Below, one piece after another: positions 17,397-27,166 of a stretch of DNA of 64,000 nt. The number at the start of each line of letters is the position of its first letter. The stretch's first letter is position 1. The position numbers and the translations under genes were made by a program. The stretch comes from Cyclonatronum proteinivorum (GTDB lineage: Bacteria > Bacteroidota > Rhodothermia > Balneolales > Cyclonatronaceae), in the NCBI RefSeq assembly GCF_003353065.1, contig NZ_CP027806.1:1753353-1817352 (forward strand). The letters run 5' to 3'. The notes below the pieces were generated by a model. The model worked only from the letters and a program-made list of their open reading frames with translations, was not told the origin of the DNA and did not search any database.

Positions 17397-18797
17397 ATGA
17401 GCGAATTCAGAATTGAAAAAGATTCCATGGGCGAAATTAAAGTGCCCGTAAATGCCCTTTACTCAGCCCAAACCCAGCGCGCGGTTGAAAACTTCCCCAT
17501 CAGCGGGGTCACCTTCAGCAGTGAGTTTATTCAGGCCGTAGCCTACATCAAAAAAGCCTGTGCCGAAGCCAACGGTGAGCTCGGCCTTTTGGAAGCCGAT
17601 GTGGTAGAAGTGATTGCCGCGGCCTGCGATGAAGTGATCGCCGGTAAGCATGACGGACAGTTCCCCCTCGATATTTTCCAGACCGGCTCCGGTACCTCAA
17701 CTAACATGAACGCCAACGAAGTGATCGCGACCCGCGCTACGCAGCTTCTGGCTGAAAAAGGTGGGGAAGGCAAAAAAGTACACCCGAACGATCACGTCAA
17801 TTTTGGGCAAAGCTCAAATGATGTCATTCCGACCGCTATCCGGGTTGCTGCGGTTGTTGCAGCCAACAAGAATCTGATTCCGAACCTGGGCGTGCTGCGT
17901 GACGCTTTTCTCGCCAAAGGAAAAGAATACGCGCATGTCGTAAAAACCGGTCGCACCCACCTCATGGACGCCATGCCGGTGACCATCGAGCAGGAGTTCG
18001 GTGGCTACGCTCGTCAGCTTGAACTCGGTATTGAGCGCGTAAAAACCGCGCTTCCGCGTTTGTCCGAACTGCCGCAGGGCGGTACGGCGGTAGGAACCGG
18101 GATTAACACCCATCCCGATTTTGGACGCCTTGTTGCAGAGAAAATAAGCGCCTACACCGGCTACAGCTTCCGCGAAGCCGAGAACCATTTCGAAGCACAG
18201 GGCACGGTTGACGCCCCTGTCGATTTCAGCGGTCAGCTCAAGACCATCGCCGTGGGCATGCTCAAGATTTCCAACGACCTCCGTTGGATGAACTCAGGAC
18301 CGAACAGCGGCCTCGGCGAAATTCAGCTTGCACCGTTGCAGCCCGGCTCTTCCATCATGCCCGGCAAGGTAAATCCGGTTATCGAAGAATCCACCAACAT
18401 GATCTGCGCGCAGGTGATCGGAAATGATACGACCATCAACATTTCCGGCATTAACGGCAACTTCGAGCTGAACGTCATGCTGCCGGTTGTGGCGCATAAC
18501 TTACTGGAGTCCATTCGCTTGCTTGCCAACGGCGCGGCCAATTTCGCAGCGCTTTCGGTATCCAAAATTGTGGTTCGTGAAGCCGTAATCGAACAAATGG
18601 TTTCCAAAAACCCGATTCTGGTGACGGCCCTTAACCCGATTATCGGCTACGATCTCGCCGCCAAAATCGCGAAGAAAGCCTTTGCCGAAGATCGCGCGCT
18701 CAAAGATGTGGCCCTCGAAATGACGGACCTCAGCGAAGCCGAACTCGACAAGGCCCTTGACCCGATCAAGATGACCGCAGGCGGTTTCACCGACTAA
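17397..18797 (+). CDS. fumC: Class II fumarate hydratase
   Basis: The 466-residue enzyme matches FumC throughout. GSGTSTNMNANEV, GRTHLMDAMP (catalytic-site His near 188) and the superfamily signature GSSIMPGKVNPV (near 316-326, with the catalytic Ser loop) are all present. It reversibly hydrates fumarate to L-malate in the TCA cycle and needs no iron-sulfur cluster. It stands alone and ends before a strong terminator. Confidence 0.97.
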   Translation: MSEFRIEKDSMGEIKVPVNALYSAQTQRAVENFPISGVTFSSEFIQAVAYIKKACAEANGELGLLEADVVEVIAAACDEVIAGKHDGQFPLDIFQTGSGTSTNMNANEVIATRATQLLAEKGGEGKKVHPNDHVNFGQSSNDVIPTAIRVAAVVAANKNLIPNLGVLRDAFLAKGKEYAHVVKTGRTHLMDAMPVTIEQEFGGYARQLELGIERVKTALPRLSELPQGGTAVGTGINTHPDFGRLVAEKISAYTGYSFREAENHFEAQGTVDAPVDFSGQLKTIAVGMLKISNDLRWMNSGPNSGLGEIQLAPLQPGSSIMPGKVNPVIEESTNMICAQVIGNDTTINISGINGNFELNVMLPVVAHNLLESIRLLANGAANFAALSVSKIVVREAVIEQMVSKNPILVTALNPIIGYDLAAKIAKKAFAEDRALKDVALEMTDLSEAELDKALDPIKMTAGGFTD

Positions 18798-18819
18798 GGC
18801 AAAACAGCACTCCAATTTT

Positions 18820-18856
18820 AAAAAAGCTTCCCGGTTTAGGTCGGGGAGCTTTTTTT
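18820..18856 (+). terminator. Rho-independent terminator after fumC
   Basis: AAAAAAGCTTCCCGG pairs with TCGGGGAGCTTTTTTT through a short loop, and the second arm ends in a T tract. It lies 22 bases past the fumC stop. Confidence 0.85.
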
Positions 18857-18978
18857 ATGGGATGACGTCATCCTAAGGCGAGCCGAATTTACGAACTCTT
18901 AATACTTTCACGCCTGCATTCCTGTATATTCACCCCGTGCGGAATCACCAAAACTCTTTTAAATGCGAATGTAGACCC

Positions 18979-20439
18979 ATGAAAAATTCAAAAAAAACAA
19001 ATGCAGGATTGAATCGCCGTGATTTTCTCAAATTCGGTGCACTCACCGGTATGTTTGCCGGCGCTTCCGGAGTCGCCTCCGCCTGTGCGACGCCGGCTTC
19101 GAACGGTAATTTCGCCGGCCGCGCCAAATACATCATCTTTATGGTTTCCGACGGCATGAGCCACGGAACCCTCCAAATGGCCGACCTCATGAGCCGCCGC
19201 CTGCACGGACGGCCTTCCAAATGGATTGAGCTTTATGAACAGCGTGCCGTAACCCGCGGCCTCATGGATATGACAACCGGCAACGCAAGCGTACCTGATT
19301 CAGCCGCTGCGTCGTCCTCCTGGGGTTGCGGACACCGAATCACCAACGGCAATGTGAATATGGATGACAACGAAAATCCGTTCGAGCCCATCATCCCAAT
19401 TTTTGGTCGTCACGGCCGCAAAACCGGTCTCGTGACCACCACCGAAATCACGCACGCAACCCCCGCCGGCTTCACGGCCAATGTACAGCGCCGACACATG
19501 CAGGATGACATTGCCGCGCAGTATCTCGAGCGCGAAGTCGATGTCATGCTCGGTGGCGGCAGACGCCATTTCGATCCCGATGTTCGGGAAGATGGACAGG
19601 ATCTCTACGCCGGTTTCCGCGACAAAGGCTACAAAGTCGCCCTAACCAAAGCCGAACTGGGGCAGCCGAACGGCTTTGGCCGCGTGCTCGGCACCTTCAC
19701 GGAGCGTCACCTGCCCTACTCCCGCGACCACGAAAATACCGAAGAGCTCGTGCTCGACGTGCCTACCCTCGCTGAAATGTCGAAATACGCCATCGACACC
19801 CTGTACGCGAGCGGCGACGGTTTCATCCTGCAAATCGAAGGCGGGCGCGTAGATCACGCCGCGCACTCGATGGACGCTACCGGCCTCGTTTACGACCAAA
19901 TCGCCTTCGACGACGCCATTCGCGTAGCCTGGGATTTCTACCTGCAGCACCCCGACGAAACCCTCATCGTCATGACAACCGATCACGGCAACGCCAACCC
20001 CTCGCTCAACGCAGCCGGAAGCGGCTACAATGATTCCGATCCCTTCTTCAACCGCCTTCAGGAGTTCACCTACACCAACAACTGGATTATGCGCGGCCTG
20101 AACGAAGATTCATCGGTTGCAGATATCGTAGCACGGGTCGGAACCGCGACCGGACTCGACTTCGAGCGCGACCATGCCCGCATGCTGCAGCAAGCTTTAC
20201 GGGGTGAATTTCAGGCAGCGTACGCCATGAAGGCCCGCCCCATGAACGTGCTTGGCGGCCTCATGAGCAACTACACCGCCGTTTCATTTACGGGCAGCGT
20301 ACACACGGCCGATTACGTCGAACTCGCCGCCGCAGGCCCCGGCAGCGAAACCCTCGGGCCAATCACCCGCAACACCGACTGGTTCGGCCTCATGCTCACC
20401 GCGGCCGGAATCGAAATACCCGAAATGCGTCAGTCGTAA
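18979..20439 (+). CDS. Alkaline phosphatase, Tat-exported lipoprotein
   Basis: The start at 18979 gives 486 residues beginning with a twin-arginine signal (NRRDFLKFGALTG) and a lipobox-like VASAC. The alkaline phosphatase family is shown by IIFMVSDGMSHGT (metal-binding Asp), TGNASVPDSAAASSSW with the phosphorylated Ser, LQIEGGRVDHAAHS and MTTDHGNANP. It should hydrolyse phosphomonoesters in the periplasm or at the outer membrane, with folding and metal loading before Tat export. An in-frame ATG at 18937 would add 14 residues before the signal and is less likely. Confidence 0.92.
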   Translation: MKNSKKTNAGLNRRDFLKFGALTGMFAGASGVASACATPASNGNFAGRAKYIIFMVSDGMSHGTLQMADLMSRRLHGRPSKWIELYEQRAVTRGLMDMTTGNASVPDSAAASSSWGCGHRITNGNVNMDDNENPFEPIIPIFGRHGRKTGLVTTTEITHATPAGFTANVQRRHMQDDIAAQYLEREVDVMLGGGRRHFDPDVREDGQDLYAGFRDKGYKVALTKAELGQPNGFGRVLGTFTERHLPYSRDHENTEELVLDVPTLAEMSKYAIDTLYASGDGFILQIEGGRVDHAAHSMDATGLVYDQIAFDDAIRVAWDFYLQHPDETLIVMTTDHGNANPSLNAAGSGYNDSDPFFNRLQEFTYTNNWIMRGLNEDSSVADIVARVGTATGLDFERDHARMLQQALRGEFQAAYAMKARPMNVLGGLMSNYTAVSFTGSVHTADYVELAAAGPGSETLGPITRNTDWFGLMLTAAGIEIPEMRQS

Positions 20440-20467
20440 GCCGCTTCAAACGTCCGTTTCACAACTT

Positions 20468-20506
20468 AAAAACCCCTGAGCCTGTAAATAGCCTCAGGGG
20501 TTTTTT
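20468..20506 (+). terminator. Bidirectional rho-independent terminator
   Basis: AAACCCCTGAG and CTCAGGGGTTT form a perfect stem around a short loop, with A and T tracts on either side. It lies 29 bases after the alkaline phosphatase gene. Confidence 0.9.
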
Positions 20507-20585
20507 AATGTCCGGGAACCGCGCGATAAACGTGCAAGGTGTACAACAAACATCCGGTCCTGCCACGGACTGCCGTTTATTTCGG

Positions 20586-20680
20586 GCTTTTATTTTTTTG
20601 GGGAAAACCCCGAGAACATCAGGGGCGCCGTGATACTTCCCGCACCCCAAACCTAAGACAGGTCCCTTGCTTTTGTGGGC
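20586..20680 (-). repeat. Dispersed intergenic repeat, copy C (diverged)
   Basis: On the plus strand it runs from TTATTTTTTTGGGGAAAACC through CCGAGAACATCA to CACCCCAAACC and CCCTTGCTTTTGTGGG. It keeps both ends but has GAACATCA for GAGCATCA at the IS110 target position. It lies between convergent genes. Confidence 0.65.
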
Positions 20681-20773
20681 ATGCCAAACCCGCACCCCTA
20701 TCCCGCAATGGAACTTACCGAAAAATCAGGCTCTCTCTTTGCAGGTCTCCCGTAATAGTAAAAACAACTTCGA

Positions 20774-21517
20774 TCAGAAATCGCGGACGCTCACCATTTT
20801 TCCCGGTTCGAAGCGGTCTTCGGTCAGCACGATTTTCATCATCCCCGCAACGGTATCCGGACTGTTGAGTTTGCCCTGCGATTTGGCTTCGATGAAGCTT
20901 TGCACGTACTGAAAGTCTTCGGGACTTTGCTCACGGATTTCATCCTGCATTTGGGTATCGGTACGACCGGGGTTGAAGCCGTAGGTTTTGATCCGGTCAC
21001 GGTGCTCAAGGTGCAGGCAGTCGGTGAGCATATCGAGCCCGGCTTTGGTGCTGCAGTAATGACTCCAGCCGTGATAGGCATTTTGAGAAGCGCCGCTCGA
21101 AACGTTCAGCACACGCAGCTCCCCGCTGAATCCGGCGGTGCGCTTCACAAACTCGTGCATGAGCAGGGCAGGGGCCACGAAATTGACTTCGAGATTCTGA
21201 CGGTAGTGCTCCGTATCGTGTTTCCCCATCGGCCCGATGGGATGCAGCATGCCGGCATTGTTAACCAGGCCAATGTAGGTAGCTTCCGGCATACTGATGT
21301 TTCCGAAGATTTCATCGGTGAGCACCGTAATGCCGTCGGTGCGGCTGAGATCAAACTGATAGGCATGTGCCGAAGCCCCGCGTTTGGAGACGATATCGAG
21401 CAGCCCGCCCAGGTCACCACGCGCAGTAATATGCAGGGTGATACCGGGCGCCGCAAGCGACACAGCCAGCGAATAGCCGATACCACGTGAAGCACCGGTG
21501 ATGATAAAGTGTTTCAT
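20774..21517 (-). CDS. Short-chain dehydrogenase/reductase
   Basis: The 247-residue protein is a classical SDR: nucleotide-binding TGASRGIG near the N-terminus, NNAG near 90, VSSGAS with the catalytic Ser, then YCSTK with the catalytic Tyr and Lys. NADP preference is suggested by the following ARG. Overall it resembles the sepiapterin/benzil-reductase branch. Substrate unknown. It is the downstream member of a minus-strand run with the DUF3891 gene. Confidence 0.88.
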   Translation of the reverse strand: MKHFIITGASRGIGYSLAVSLAAPGITLHITARGDLGGLLDIVSKRGASAHAYQFDLSRTDGITVLTDEIFGNISMPEATYIGLVNNAGMLHPIGPMGKHDTEHYRQNLEVNFVAPALLMHEFVKRTAGFSGELRVLNVSSGASQNAYHGWSHYCSTKAGLDMLTDCLHLEHRDRIKTYGFNPGRTDTQMQDEIREQSPEDFQYVQSFIEAKSQGKLNSPDTVAGMMKIVLTEDRFEPGKMVSVRDF

Positions 21518-21571
21518 AAAAACAAAGGTTTAGGGTTTTGGGCATGCGGCAAACAGCCGTTGCCAAACTGA

Positions 21572-22330
21572 TTATGCGGGGCGCAGCTCCATCCGGAAAC
21601 TGACCTGACGTTCAGGCTGTAACTCTGCAAAAGGCAGCTTCGCCCTATGCTGCCAGGCATGGGCTTCCCAAACAAAGCGGTCACCTTCGAACGGCCAGGG
21701 GCCAATCCGGAATGTTTCAGGCTGTGAAGGGTCCGGCTCCATCTGAAGCTGCAAACCGCGGAAAGCGGGCGGCGGCCCAAAAGGACTTTCTTTTTCGGGA
21801 CCCATGCACATGCGCAGGCTGATGTAATCGGTGAGCAGAATAAAGGCGTTCATGTCGCGAAGGCTTTCCGGGTTTAGGGATGAAAGTCCGGAATCGCCGG
21901 TCAGCTGCGCTTCAAGTTGGGCGTTAAGGTGTTCGCATTCCTGAAAAAAGGCGGCAAGCTGCGGATGATCATCGCCAGGGCTCCCGCTGCCGGCAAGGGT
22001 AAGGTTGTGCCGAAGTACAAGCAAGCCGATCAGGGGATGAACCTGAAAGGCGTCTTCAAAGCCGTTTTTCCAGATACTCAGATGATGGTGCTTGGGCATG
22101 TCCAGAAAATCAAAAGGGTGCCCATTGGGGGCTAAATCCGGCTGACTTTCCCAGTCGAGCCATCCGATATCATGCAGCAAAGCCGCCTGCACTACAAGTT
22201 CCTGATGAGCTGCAATCCCGGGAACGTCCGGCCCGGACTTCCAGGCCTGTGCAAGGGCTCCGGTCATGTAGCTGTGGTGCAACTGTGTGATGATAAGCGC
22301 TGTGTCATCCGCAGAAGGGCGAACAATCAT
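21572..22330 (-). CDS. DUF3891 family protein
   Basis: Starting at 22330 (MIVRPSADD) gives 252 residues; an upstream in-frame start adds an unlikely 17-residue leader. Hallmarks are ITQLHHSYMTGALAQAW, AALLHDIGWLDWE (an HD-like His-Asp pair) and the FDFLDMPKHHH segment. DUF3891 proteins are distantly HD-domain-like and have no established function. It is encoded between the hydrolase and SDR genes on the same strand. Confidence 0.8.
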   Translation of the reverse strand: MIVRPSADDTALIITQLHHSYMTGALAQAWKSGPDVPGIAAHQELVVQAALLHDIGWLDWESQPDLAPNGHPFDFLDMPKHHHLSIWKNGFEDAFQVHPLIGLLVLRHNLTLAGSGSPGDDHPQLAAFFQECEHLNAQLEAQLTGDSGLSSLNPESLRDMNAFILLTDYISLRMCMGPEKESPFGPPPAFRGLQLQMEPDPSQPETFRIGPWPFEGDRFVWEAHAWQHRAKLPFAELQPERQVSFRMELRPA

Positions 22331-22417
22331 GCAAAAGGTATTTGGTTTGGATGAATGAATCAGGGTATTGAAAATACACAATCGTCTGCAGCTTCCAATG
22401 CGGATGTCATGCTGTTT

Positions 22418-23257
22418 TTAATTGAAATAGCGATTGATAAAAGCCTGATAGCCCTGTCCAAAAGCGGGGCCGGTTGCGATGTGCCCGTCGTTGTGATTGC
22501 CCGCAAGTTCGAGCCAGTGACTTGTGCCCGGCGCAGTTTCATACAGAATGCGCCCCATTTCGTACGGGATAAGCATGTCGCCGGGGCTGTGCGCAACAAG
22601 TACCGGCCCGTCGAACTGTTTCACGAAGTCGCGGGTGGGGAGCTTGACCCGGGCCAGCAGCCCGACCGGGAAAATGGGGTAGGTCTTGCGTGCAATGTCG
22701 GGAATGTTGGTGAAGGTTGACTCCAGCGCAAGCGCCCTTGTGTTCCGGTTGATGGCGACCCAAGCCGCAACAGGTCCCCCCATGGAGCGGCCCAGCGGCA
22801 GAATCCGCTCGTGCGCTATGCCAAGTTCGTCGGTCATAAAATCAAAGGCAGCGAGTCCGTCTGCCAGAATTTCGCGCTCACCCGGTCGGCCTTCACTCTT
22901 GCCGTAGCCCTGATAATCAAAAATGAAGATGTTGTAGCCCAGCCCGTGAAATATTTCAAGCAGCGGGATTCGGTTTGCGATGTTTCCCGCATTTCCGTGA
23001 CAAAACAAAATCGCCGGACGATTGAAAGCGTCTTCATCCCCTTCTTGAAAAACAAACCATGCGTGCAGCATGTTGCCGTTTTCGCTGGGGAAAAAGTGCT
23101 CAGAATAAGGAAGGCCGGCCACTTCAGGGGTGAAGGGGACCGGCCTTGATGGAAGAAAAATGAGCCGCTCCTGAAACAGGAACAGCAGCAAAGCAAGCGC
23201 TGCGTACAGACCGCCAAGGGTAAGGATGATGGTCCAAAAAGTGCTCACTTTGTTCAT
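22418..23257 (-). CDS. Membrane-anchored alpha/beta hydrolase (ABHD13/BEM46-like)
   Basis: The 279-residue protein has an N-terminal membrane anchor (about 8-27) followed by an alpha/beta-hydrolase fold. Visible motifs are ILFCHGNAGNIANR (oxyanion hole), YQGYGKSEG, the nucleophile elbow LGRSMGG, an acid in HSPGDMLIP and the terminal His in AGNHNDGH. This matches the BEM46/ABHD13 group of serine hydrolases, whose substrates are unknown. The barrel protein gene at 23275 precedes it by 17 bases on the same strand. Confidence 0.88.
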   Translation of the reverse strand: MNKVSTFWTIILTLGGLYAALALLLFLFQERLIFLPSRPVPFTPEVAGLPYSEHFFPSENGNMLHAWFVFQEGDEDAFNRPAILFCHGNAGNIANRIPLLEIFHGLGYNIFIFDYQGYGKSEGRPGEREILADGLAAFDFMTDELGIAHERILPLGRSMGGPVAAWVAINRNTRALALESTFTNIPDIARKTYPIFPVGLLARVKLPTRDFVKQFDGPVLVAHSPGDMLIPYEMGRILYETAPGTSHWLELAGNHNDGHIATGPAFGQGYQAFINRYFN

Positions 23258-23274
23258 TTTAACAGGGTTGTACT

Positions 23275-23772
23275 TTAGAAACGGTAGCGCATGCCGACCG
23301 ATGTCGGGTCAAGGCTCACGAAAGAATCGCTCAGGGAAATCTGCAGGGCAAGCTCCCCGAACAGCTCGAATCGCGGACTCATCCGCTGTTGGAAACCGAT
23401 GAGCGGAGCAATGCTGTCGCGGTCGTCGGCATCGGTGAAGCTGTCGCGGATGTACTGAAGCCCGAGGTACGTCTGTGTTCCGGCCGTTACCGCACTGTAG
23501 CCGCGCAGACCCGCGCGGTAGCTTACTGCGTCGTTATCTTCATTGAAAAAGCCTGCGTAATGTGCCGAAGCCGAAAGGCTGAAGCGCTCGTTCAGGAAAA
23601 AATCCATGCCGAGGTAGGGGTTGTTGCTCACCGAAATGGAAATACCAACCGGTCCGGAAGGGGCGATTTCGGTGTTGCGGCTGAGTGACCACCGCTGCGC
23701 ATCAGCCAGCTCAACGCCGGCATAGAGCACTAAAAAAGTGATCAGAAAAAAAGATCGAAGCAGTACTTTCAT
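23275..23772 (-). CDS. Small outer-membrane beta-barrel protein
   Basis: A 165-residue protein with a Sec signal peptide (hydrophobic 7-22, cleavage near ELADAQ) and then alternating hydrophobic/polar strands with aromatic girdles, ending in Phe (GMRYRF), the usual C-terminal signal for BAM-assembled barrels. About eight strands are likely. Function unknown. Confidence 0.78.
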   Translation of the reverse strand: MKVLLRSFFLITFLVLYAGVELADAQRWSLSRNTEIAPSGPVGISISVSNNPYLGMDFFLNERFSLSASAHYAGFFNEDNDAVSYRAGLRGYSAVTAGTQTYLGLQYIRDSFTDADDRDSIAPLIGFQQRMSPRFELFGELALQISLSDSFVSLDPTSVGMRYRF

Positions 23773-24168
23773 AAAAATGAGGTTGGAATGAAGGGGGAGA
23801 GAAGACCGGCTTGAGGCGGAATTTCAAGGTCCTGTGCCGGCATAGCGCCGCGATAACGCAGCTGGTACGGCTATCGCATAAACAGGAAACAGGTTTAGGG
23901 AATGGGGTTCAGCATGTCAGCCAAAGCTACAATGTAAGCTTCGGTAGCGCAAGGTAGCTGCATTGCTTCCGTTTCCGGCACACCCGTTAATATATCGTAG
24001 CAGATGGGTAGCCTTGTCATGCGGATTTCACAACAGAACACCATCTTCCATCACATTTTTATAAAAACCTGTAAGCGGGTATTTGGCGTGCCAGAGCTGC
24101 ATCGGATACATTGCAGGGCTGATAATTTGCCCTGTTTCAAATTGCTGAATTTAACAGCGAACTTTGGC
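23773..24168. other. Gene-free stretch
   Basis: Nothing coding or clearly structured was seen. The promoter of the barrel/hydrolase pair should lie near 23780-23850 on the minus strand. Confidence 0.4.
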
Positions 24169-24381
24169 TCACTCGCCCGACGGAGCTCCTATTTCTTTTT
24201 TGAGATGAGCTGCAACGAGCAGGTTCACGATGCCGCCTAACACGACAATCATGGCGGTGACCTGCTGCACGATACCGCCGAAGCTGGTATCCCCGTAGCT
24301 CGTTACAAAGCTGATAATCCCCACAAGCAGCACGATTATGCCGGTGCCGAGAATGGTGTAAAATTTTATTTTGCGGGTCAT
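24169..24381 (-). CDS. Small two-TM protein, unknown
   Basis: A 70-residue protein with two membrane segments (about 9-27 and 37-58) separated by a short polar loop, and a Lys-rich tail. No family recognised. It ends a short minus-strand run after acylphosphatase, with 15 bases between them. Confidence 0.65.
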   Translation of the reverse strand: MTRKIKFYTILGTGIIVLLVGIISFVTSYGDTSFGGIVQQVTAMIVVLGGIVNLLVAAHLKKEIGAPSGE

Positions 24382-24396
24382 AGATAAATGAGTTTG

Positions 24397-24693
24397 TTAT
24401 TCATAGCGGAAGCTGAATTCGTCCCATTGATGGGTCGGCTGTTTTTCTTCTACACTAACTTTTTTGACATTCGAGCCGACCGGACCTTCATGGCAAAGCT
24501 GAATGATTTGACCAATCTTTTGCTCGGGCCCTTCGAAATGGGCTTCAACCGAGCCATCGTCCAGATTACGGACCCAGCCGGTGATATCGTTTCGTTTGGC
24601 AAAGCGGTACACAAAATACCGGAATCCTACCCCTTGTACACGGCCTTCGACCTTTACGCGGGCGGCTGTGGCTATAGATAATTCTTTGTTCAT
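24397..24693 (-). CDS. acyP: Acylphosphatase
   Basis: The 98-residue protein is a typical acylphosphatase: KVEGRVQGVGFRYFVYRFA contains the phosphate-binding loop and catalytic Arg, and ITGWVRNLDDGSVEAHFEG contains the catalytic Asn. It hydrolyses acyl phosphates such as acetyl phosphate in the cytosol. Length is normal. Confidence 0.95.
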   Translation of the reverse strand: MNKELSIATAARVKVEGRVQGVGFRYFVYRFAKRNDITGWVRNLDDGSVEAHFEGPEQKIGQIIQLCHEGPVGSNVKKVSVEEKQPTHQWDEFSFRYE

Positions 24694-24883
24694 CGGGCTG
24701 TAATTTCGTCAATAATTGGATAACAGTCAGGTGACCGCCGGCACAATTTAACTCCTGTTTTCGGTAGCGGCCCTTTTGGAAAATAGGAAATTGAAACATG
24801 GGATACCTGATTTCCTGCATCCATTTTTCGCCATGATGACTTGTTTAGGCGCGCAGTTTTGCTCTTTAAAAAGGTGCTACAGC

Positions 24884-27166
24884 TTAAATGCGGTAGGTGT
24901 AATTGAGTTTGATGGCGCCCTGTGTTTCCAGCGGGGTGAAGCGGTCTTCAAGCTGAATCCAGTTGCGGGTGTAAACGAGGAAAAGGTCAGAGCCGGGGGT
25001 GAGGGTCCAGCGAAGCCGGTTGAACATGCCCAGCATTTCGCTCATGTTATCATATTGAATGATGGAGGTAACCGCGATGTAAGGACTGAGGTCGAAGTTG
25101 CCGGAAAAACGAAACAGGTCGGTATTGAAGCTGCCCGCATCAAGGCTGATGGCGTCGCGGTTCCAGCTGCCGGATACGTTAATGCCGGGGTAAGGCCGCA
25201 GGGTGAGGGAGGCTTCATACTGATTTCGCATGCCGTCCCAGAACCCTTCCCGTGCAAACCCGGTGTAGAGCACTACCCTTCGGAAGGAAGCGGTACTCAT
25301 CCCCAAAAACATGCGTGTCGTAGTATAGCTGCCTTCGTCTATGATAAAACGCCCGTCCCGAAGCAGGTCGAAGCTTACAGGAAGAAACTCATAGGCGTGC
25401 GTCAGACTTCCCCAGAATTGCTCGCCGCTTTCGAGCCGCAGGTTCAGAAACTGCAGGAAAATACTTGACAGCTCGGTGCGTCCGCTCAGGTCCGTGAGCC
25501 AGGTGTAGGAGAGTGAAACATTGGCAGATCTGATTATCGGGTTGTTTTCTGCGACCCAGGTGTAGCCGATGTTGGGGTTTAGCCTACGAAAGCTGTTGCG
25601 TGAGGTAAATCCAAGCTCCGGGTTGTAGGCCTGACCCAACTGACGATAAGACACGTGTCCGTAAAACGGAAAATTCGGAAAGTTGAGCCTGAACCCGTAC
25701 GCAATGCGGTCGGCATCAGAAGATTCGGACGCTTCACGGGGATCGTTGTGCCAAAGGAAGAAGGACTCAAATTCAAGGTTTTTGTCGTTGAGGAAGCGGG
25801 AGGTGTTCAGCCCGAGGTCAGTACCGAAGGTGTGGAAGGCATCAGAGTGACCAAGAGCATTGCGTCTTGTGTACAGGAAGCCCAGGCTGCTTCGGGCGCC
25901 AAAGTTCTGGATATACCGGGCTGCAGTAAAATCTTCGGCAGGCACGGCAGAAGTTTCACCGGTGCGAATCTGATACAGACCAAGGGTGTAATTTTCCGTT
26001 CGCCCCAGTACCCGGAGTCCGGCAGTAATGGGCACGGGGCGCCCTTCAGCGAGACCAATCCTGCGGCTGAAGAACGGGGTGACCCCGCTTGAAGAGGCAA
26101 AGCTGAAAATATTGGCTCCTTCCAGAAAAAAGTCGCGCTGTTCAGGGAAAAACAGGGGAAAGCGCGTCAGGTTGATGCGGCGCTGATCAACTTCGGTTTC
26201 GGCAAAGTCGGTATTCACGGTCAGCGAAGCCCGGATGCCGGGGGTGATGCTGTAAGAAAGGTCAAAGCCGGCGTCGGCACTGCCGGAATAATCCGCAGCC
26301 GTGCCGGGACTTCGCAGGCTTGTGCCGCTTCCGGTAGCATAGGGCTTGATCTCGAGTCCAAGTCCCTGCGAGGGGTTGCGGAGACCGGTGAGCCTTCCGG
26401 CAGCGGCAGGCCGGAATAAGCCCTGATTTCGCTGCCAGCCCGCCCACACAATCTCTTCGTTGGTCCGGCGAATCGTGCGCTGAAAATTGATGCCCCAGTG
26501 CCCTGCACTGCGATCGAAATCAAGCGAGCGAAACGGAATCCGGATTTCAAGACTCCAGCCCCAGTCGCCAACATGGGTACGCACATCCCAGATGCCGTTC
26601 CAGGATTTGTTGAGGGAAACCCCCTGACCAACGGTAAGCAGCCCGTCGCCAAGCAGGCCGTTGGGGTTGGTTTCAAAAAAATAGGCGTTTCGCTGCGTGT
26701 TAAAGGTGTCGAGAATAAACATGAAGCGGTCATCGGTGCCGAGGGCTGCATTACGCCTTTTCTGAAAGGCGAGGATACCGTCCGGGTCATCATCATAGAG
26801 CATAGCAGCGATGTACAGGTAATTGTCGTCGTAGGCTACGAAAACCTCCGTCCGCTGATTAGGAACGGCACCTTCCTCAGGCTCCTGCATGGTAAAACTC
26901 GTTGCAGGTACGGCGCGCGACCAGAAAGGCTCATCGGGTATGCCGTCGAAGGTCAGCTGCTCACCAGGCTGAAGACGGTAGGCCAGAATTTCATACAGCG
27001 GGCTTGCGGAACTACCCGCTTGCGGAGCTTCCTGATGAATCACTTCATCAGTTTGGTCGGTAGTATGACCTGCGAATGCGGACGCACCCCATAGGTGTAG
27101 CAGCGCTGAAAACAAGTAAACAAAAAACCGGAATGACGACATAAATGCTATCAAAGGTGCAGACAA
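24884..27166 (-). CDS. DUF5916 outer-membrane protein with CBM9-like N-domain
   Basis: The 760-residue protein has a signal peptide (about 10-30), a CBM9-like domain (DGIPDEPFWSRAVPATSF then FVAYDDNYLYIAAMLYDDDP, about 73-130), and a long C-terminal barrel-like domain of repeated amphipathic strands, ending KLNYTYRI. DUF5916 proteins are common in Bacteroidota and relatives and are often linked to uptake or proteolysis at the surface, but no reaction is known. It appears monocistronic. Confidence 0.88.
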   Translation of the reverse strand: MSAPLIAFMSSFRFFVYLFSALLHLWGASAFAGHTTDQTDEVIHQEAPQAGSSASPLYEILAYRLQPGEQLTFDGIPDEPFWSRAVPATSFTMQEPEEGAVPNQRTEVFVAYDDNYLYIAAMLYDDDPDGILAFQKRRNAALGTDDRFMFILDTFNTQRNAYFFETNPNGLLGDGLLTVGQGVSLNKSWNGIWDVRTHVGDWGWSLEIRIPFRSLDFDRSAGHWGINFQRTIRRTNEEIVWAGWQRNQGLFRPAAAGRLTGLRNPSQGLGLEIKPYATGSGTSLRSPGTAADYSGSADAGFDLSYSITPGIRASLTVNTDFAETEVDQRRINLTRFPLFFPEQRDFFLEGANIFSFASSSGVTPFFSRRIGLAEGRPVPITAGLRVLGRTENYTLGLYQIRTGETSAVPAEDFTAARYIQNFGARSSLGFLYTRRNALGHSDAFHTFGTDLGLNTSRFLNDKNLEFESFFLWHNDPREASESSDADRIAYGFRLNFPNFPFYGHVSYRQLGQAYNPELGFTSRNSFRRLNPNIGYTWVAENNPIIRSANVSLSYTWLTDLSGRTELSSIFLQFLNLRLESGEQFWGSLTHAYEFLPVSFDLLRDGRFIIDEGSYTTTRMFLGMSTASFRRVVLYTGFAREGFWDGMRNQYEASLTLRPYPGINVSGSWNRDAISLDAGSFNTDLFRFSGNFDLSPYIAVTSIIQYDNMSEMLGMFNRLRWTLTPGSDLFLVYTRNWIQLEDRFTPLETQGAIKLNYTYRI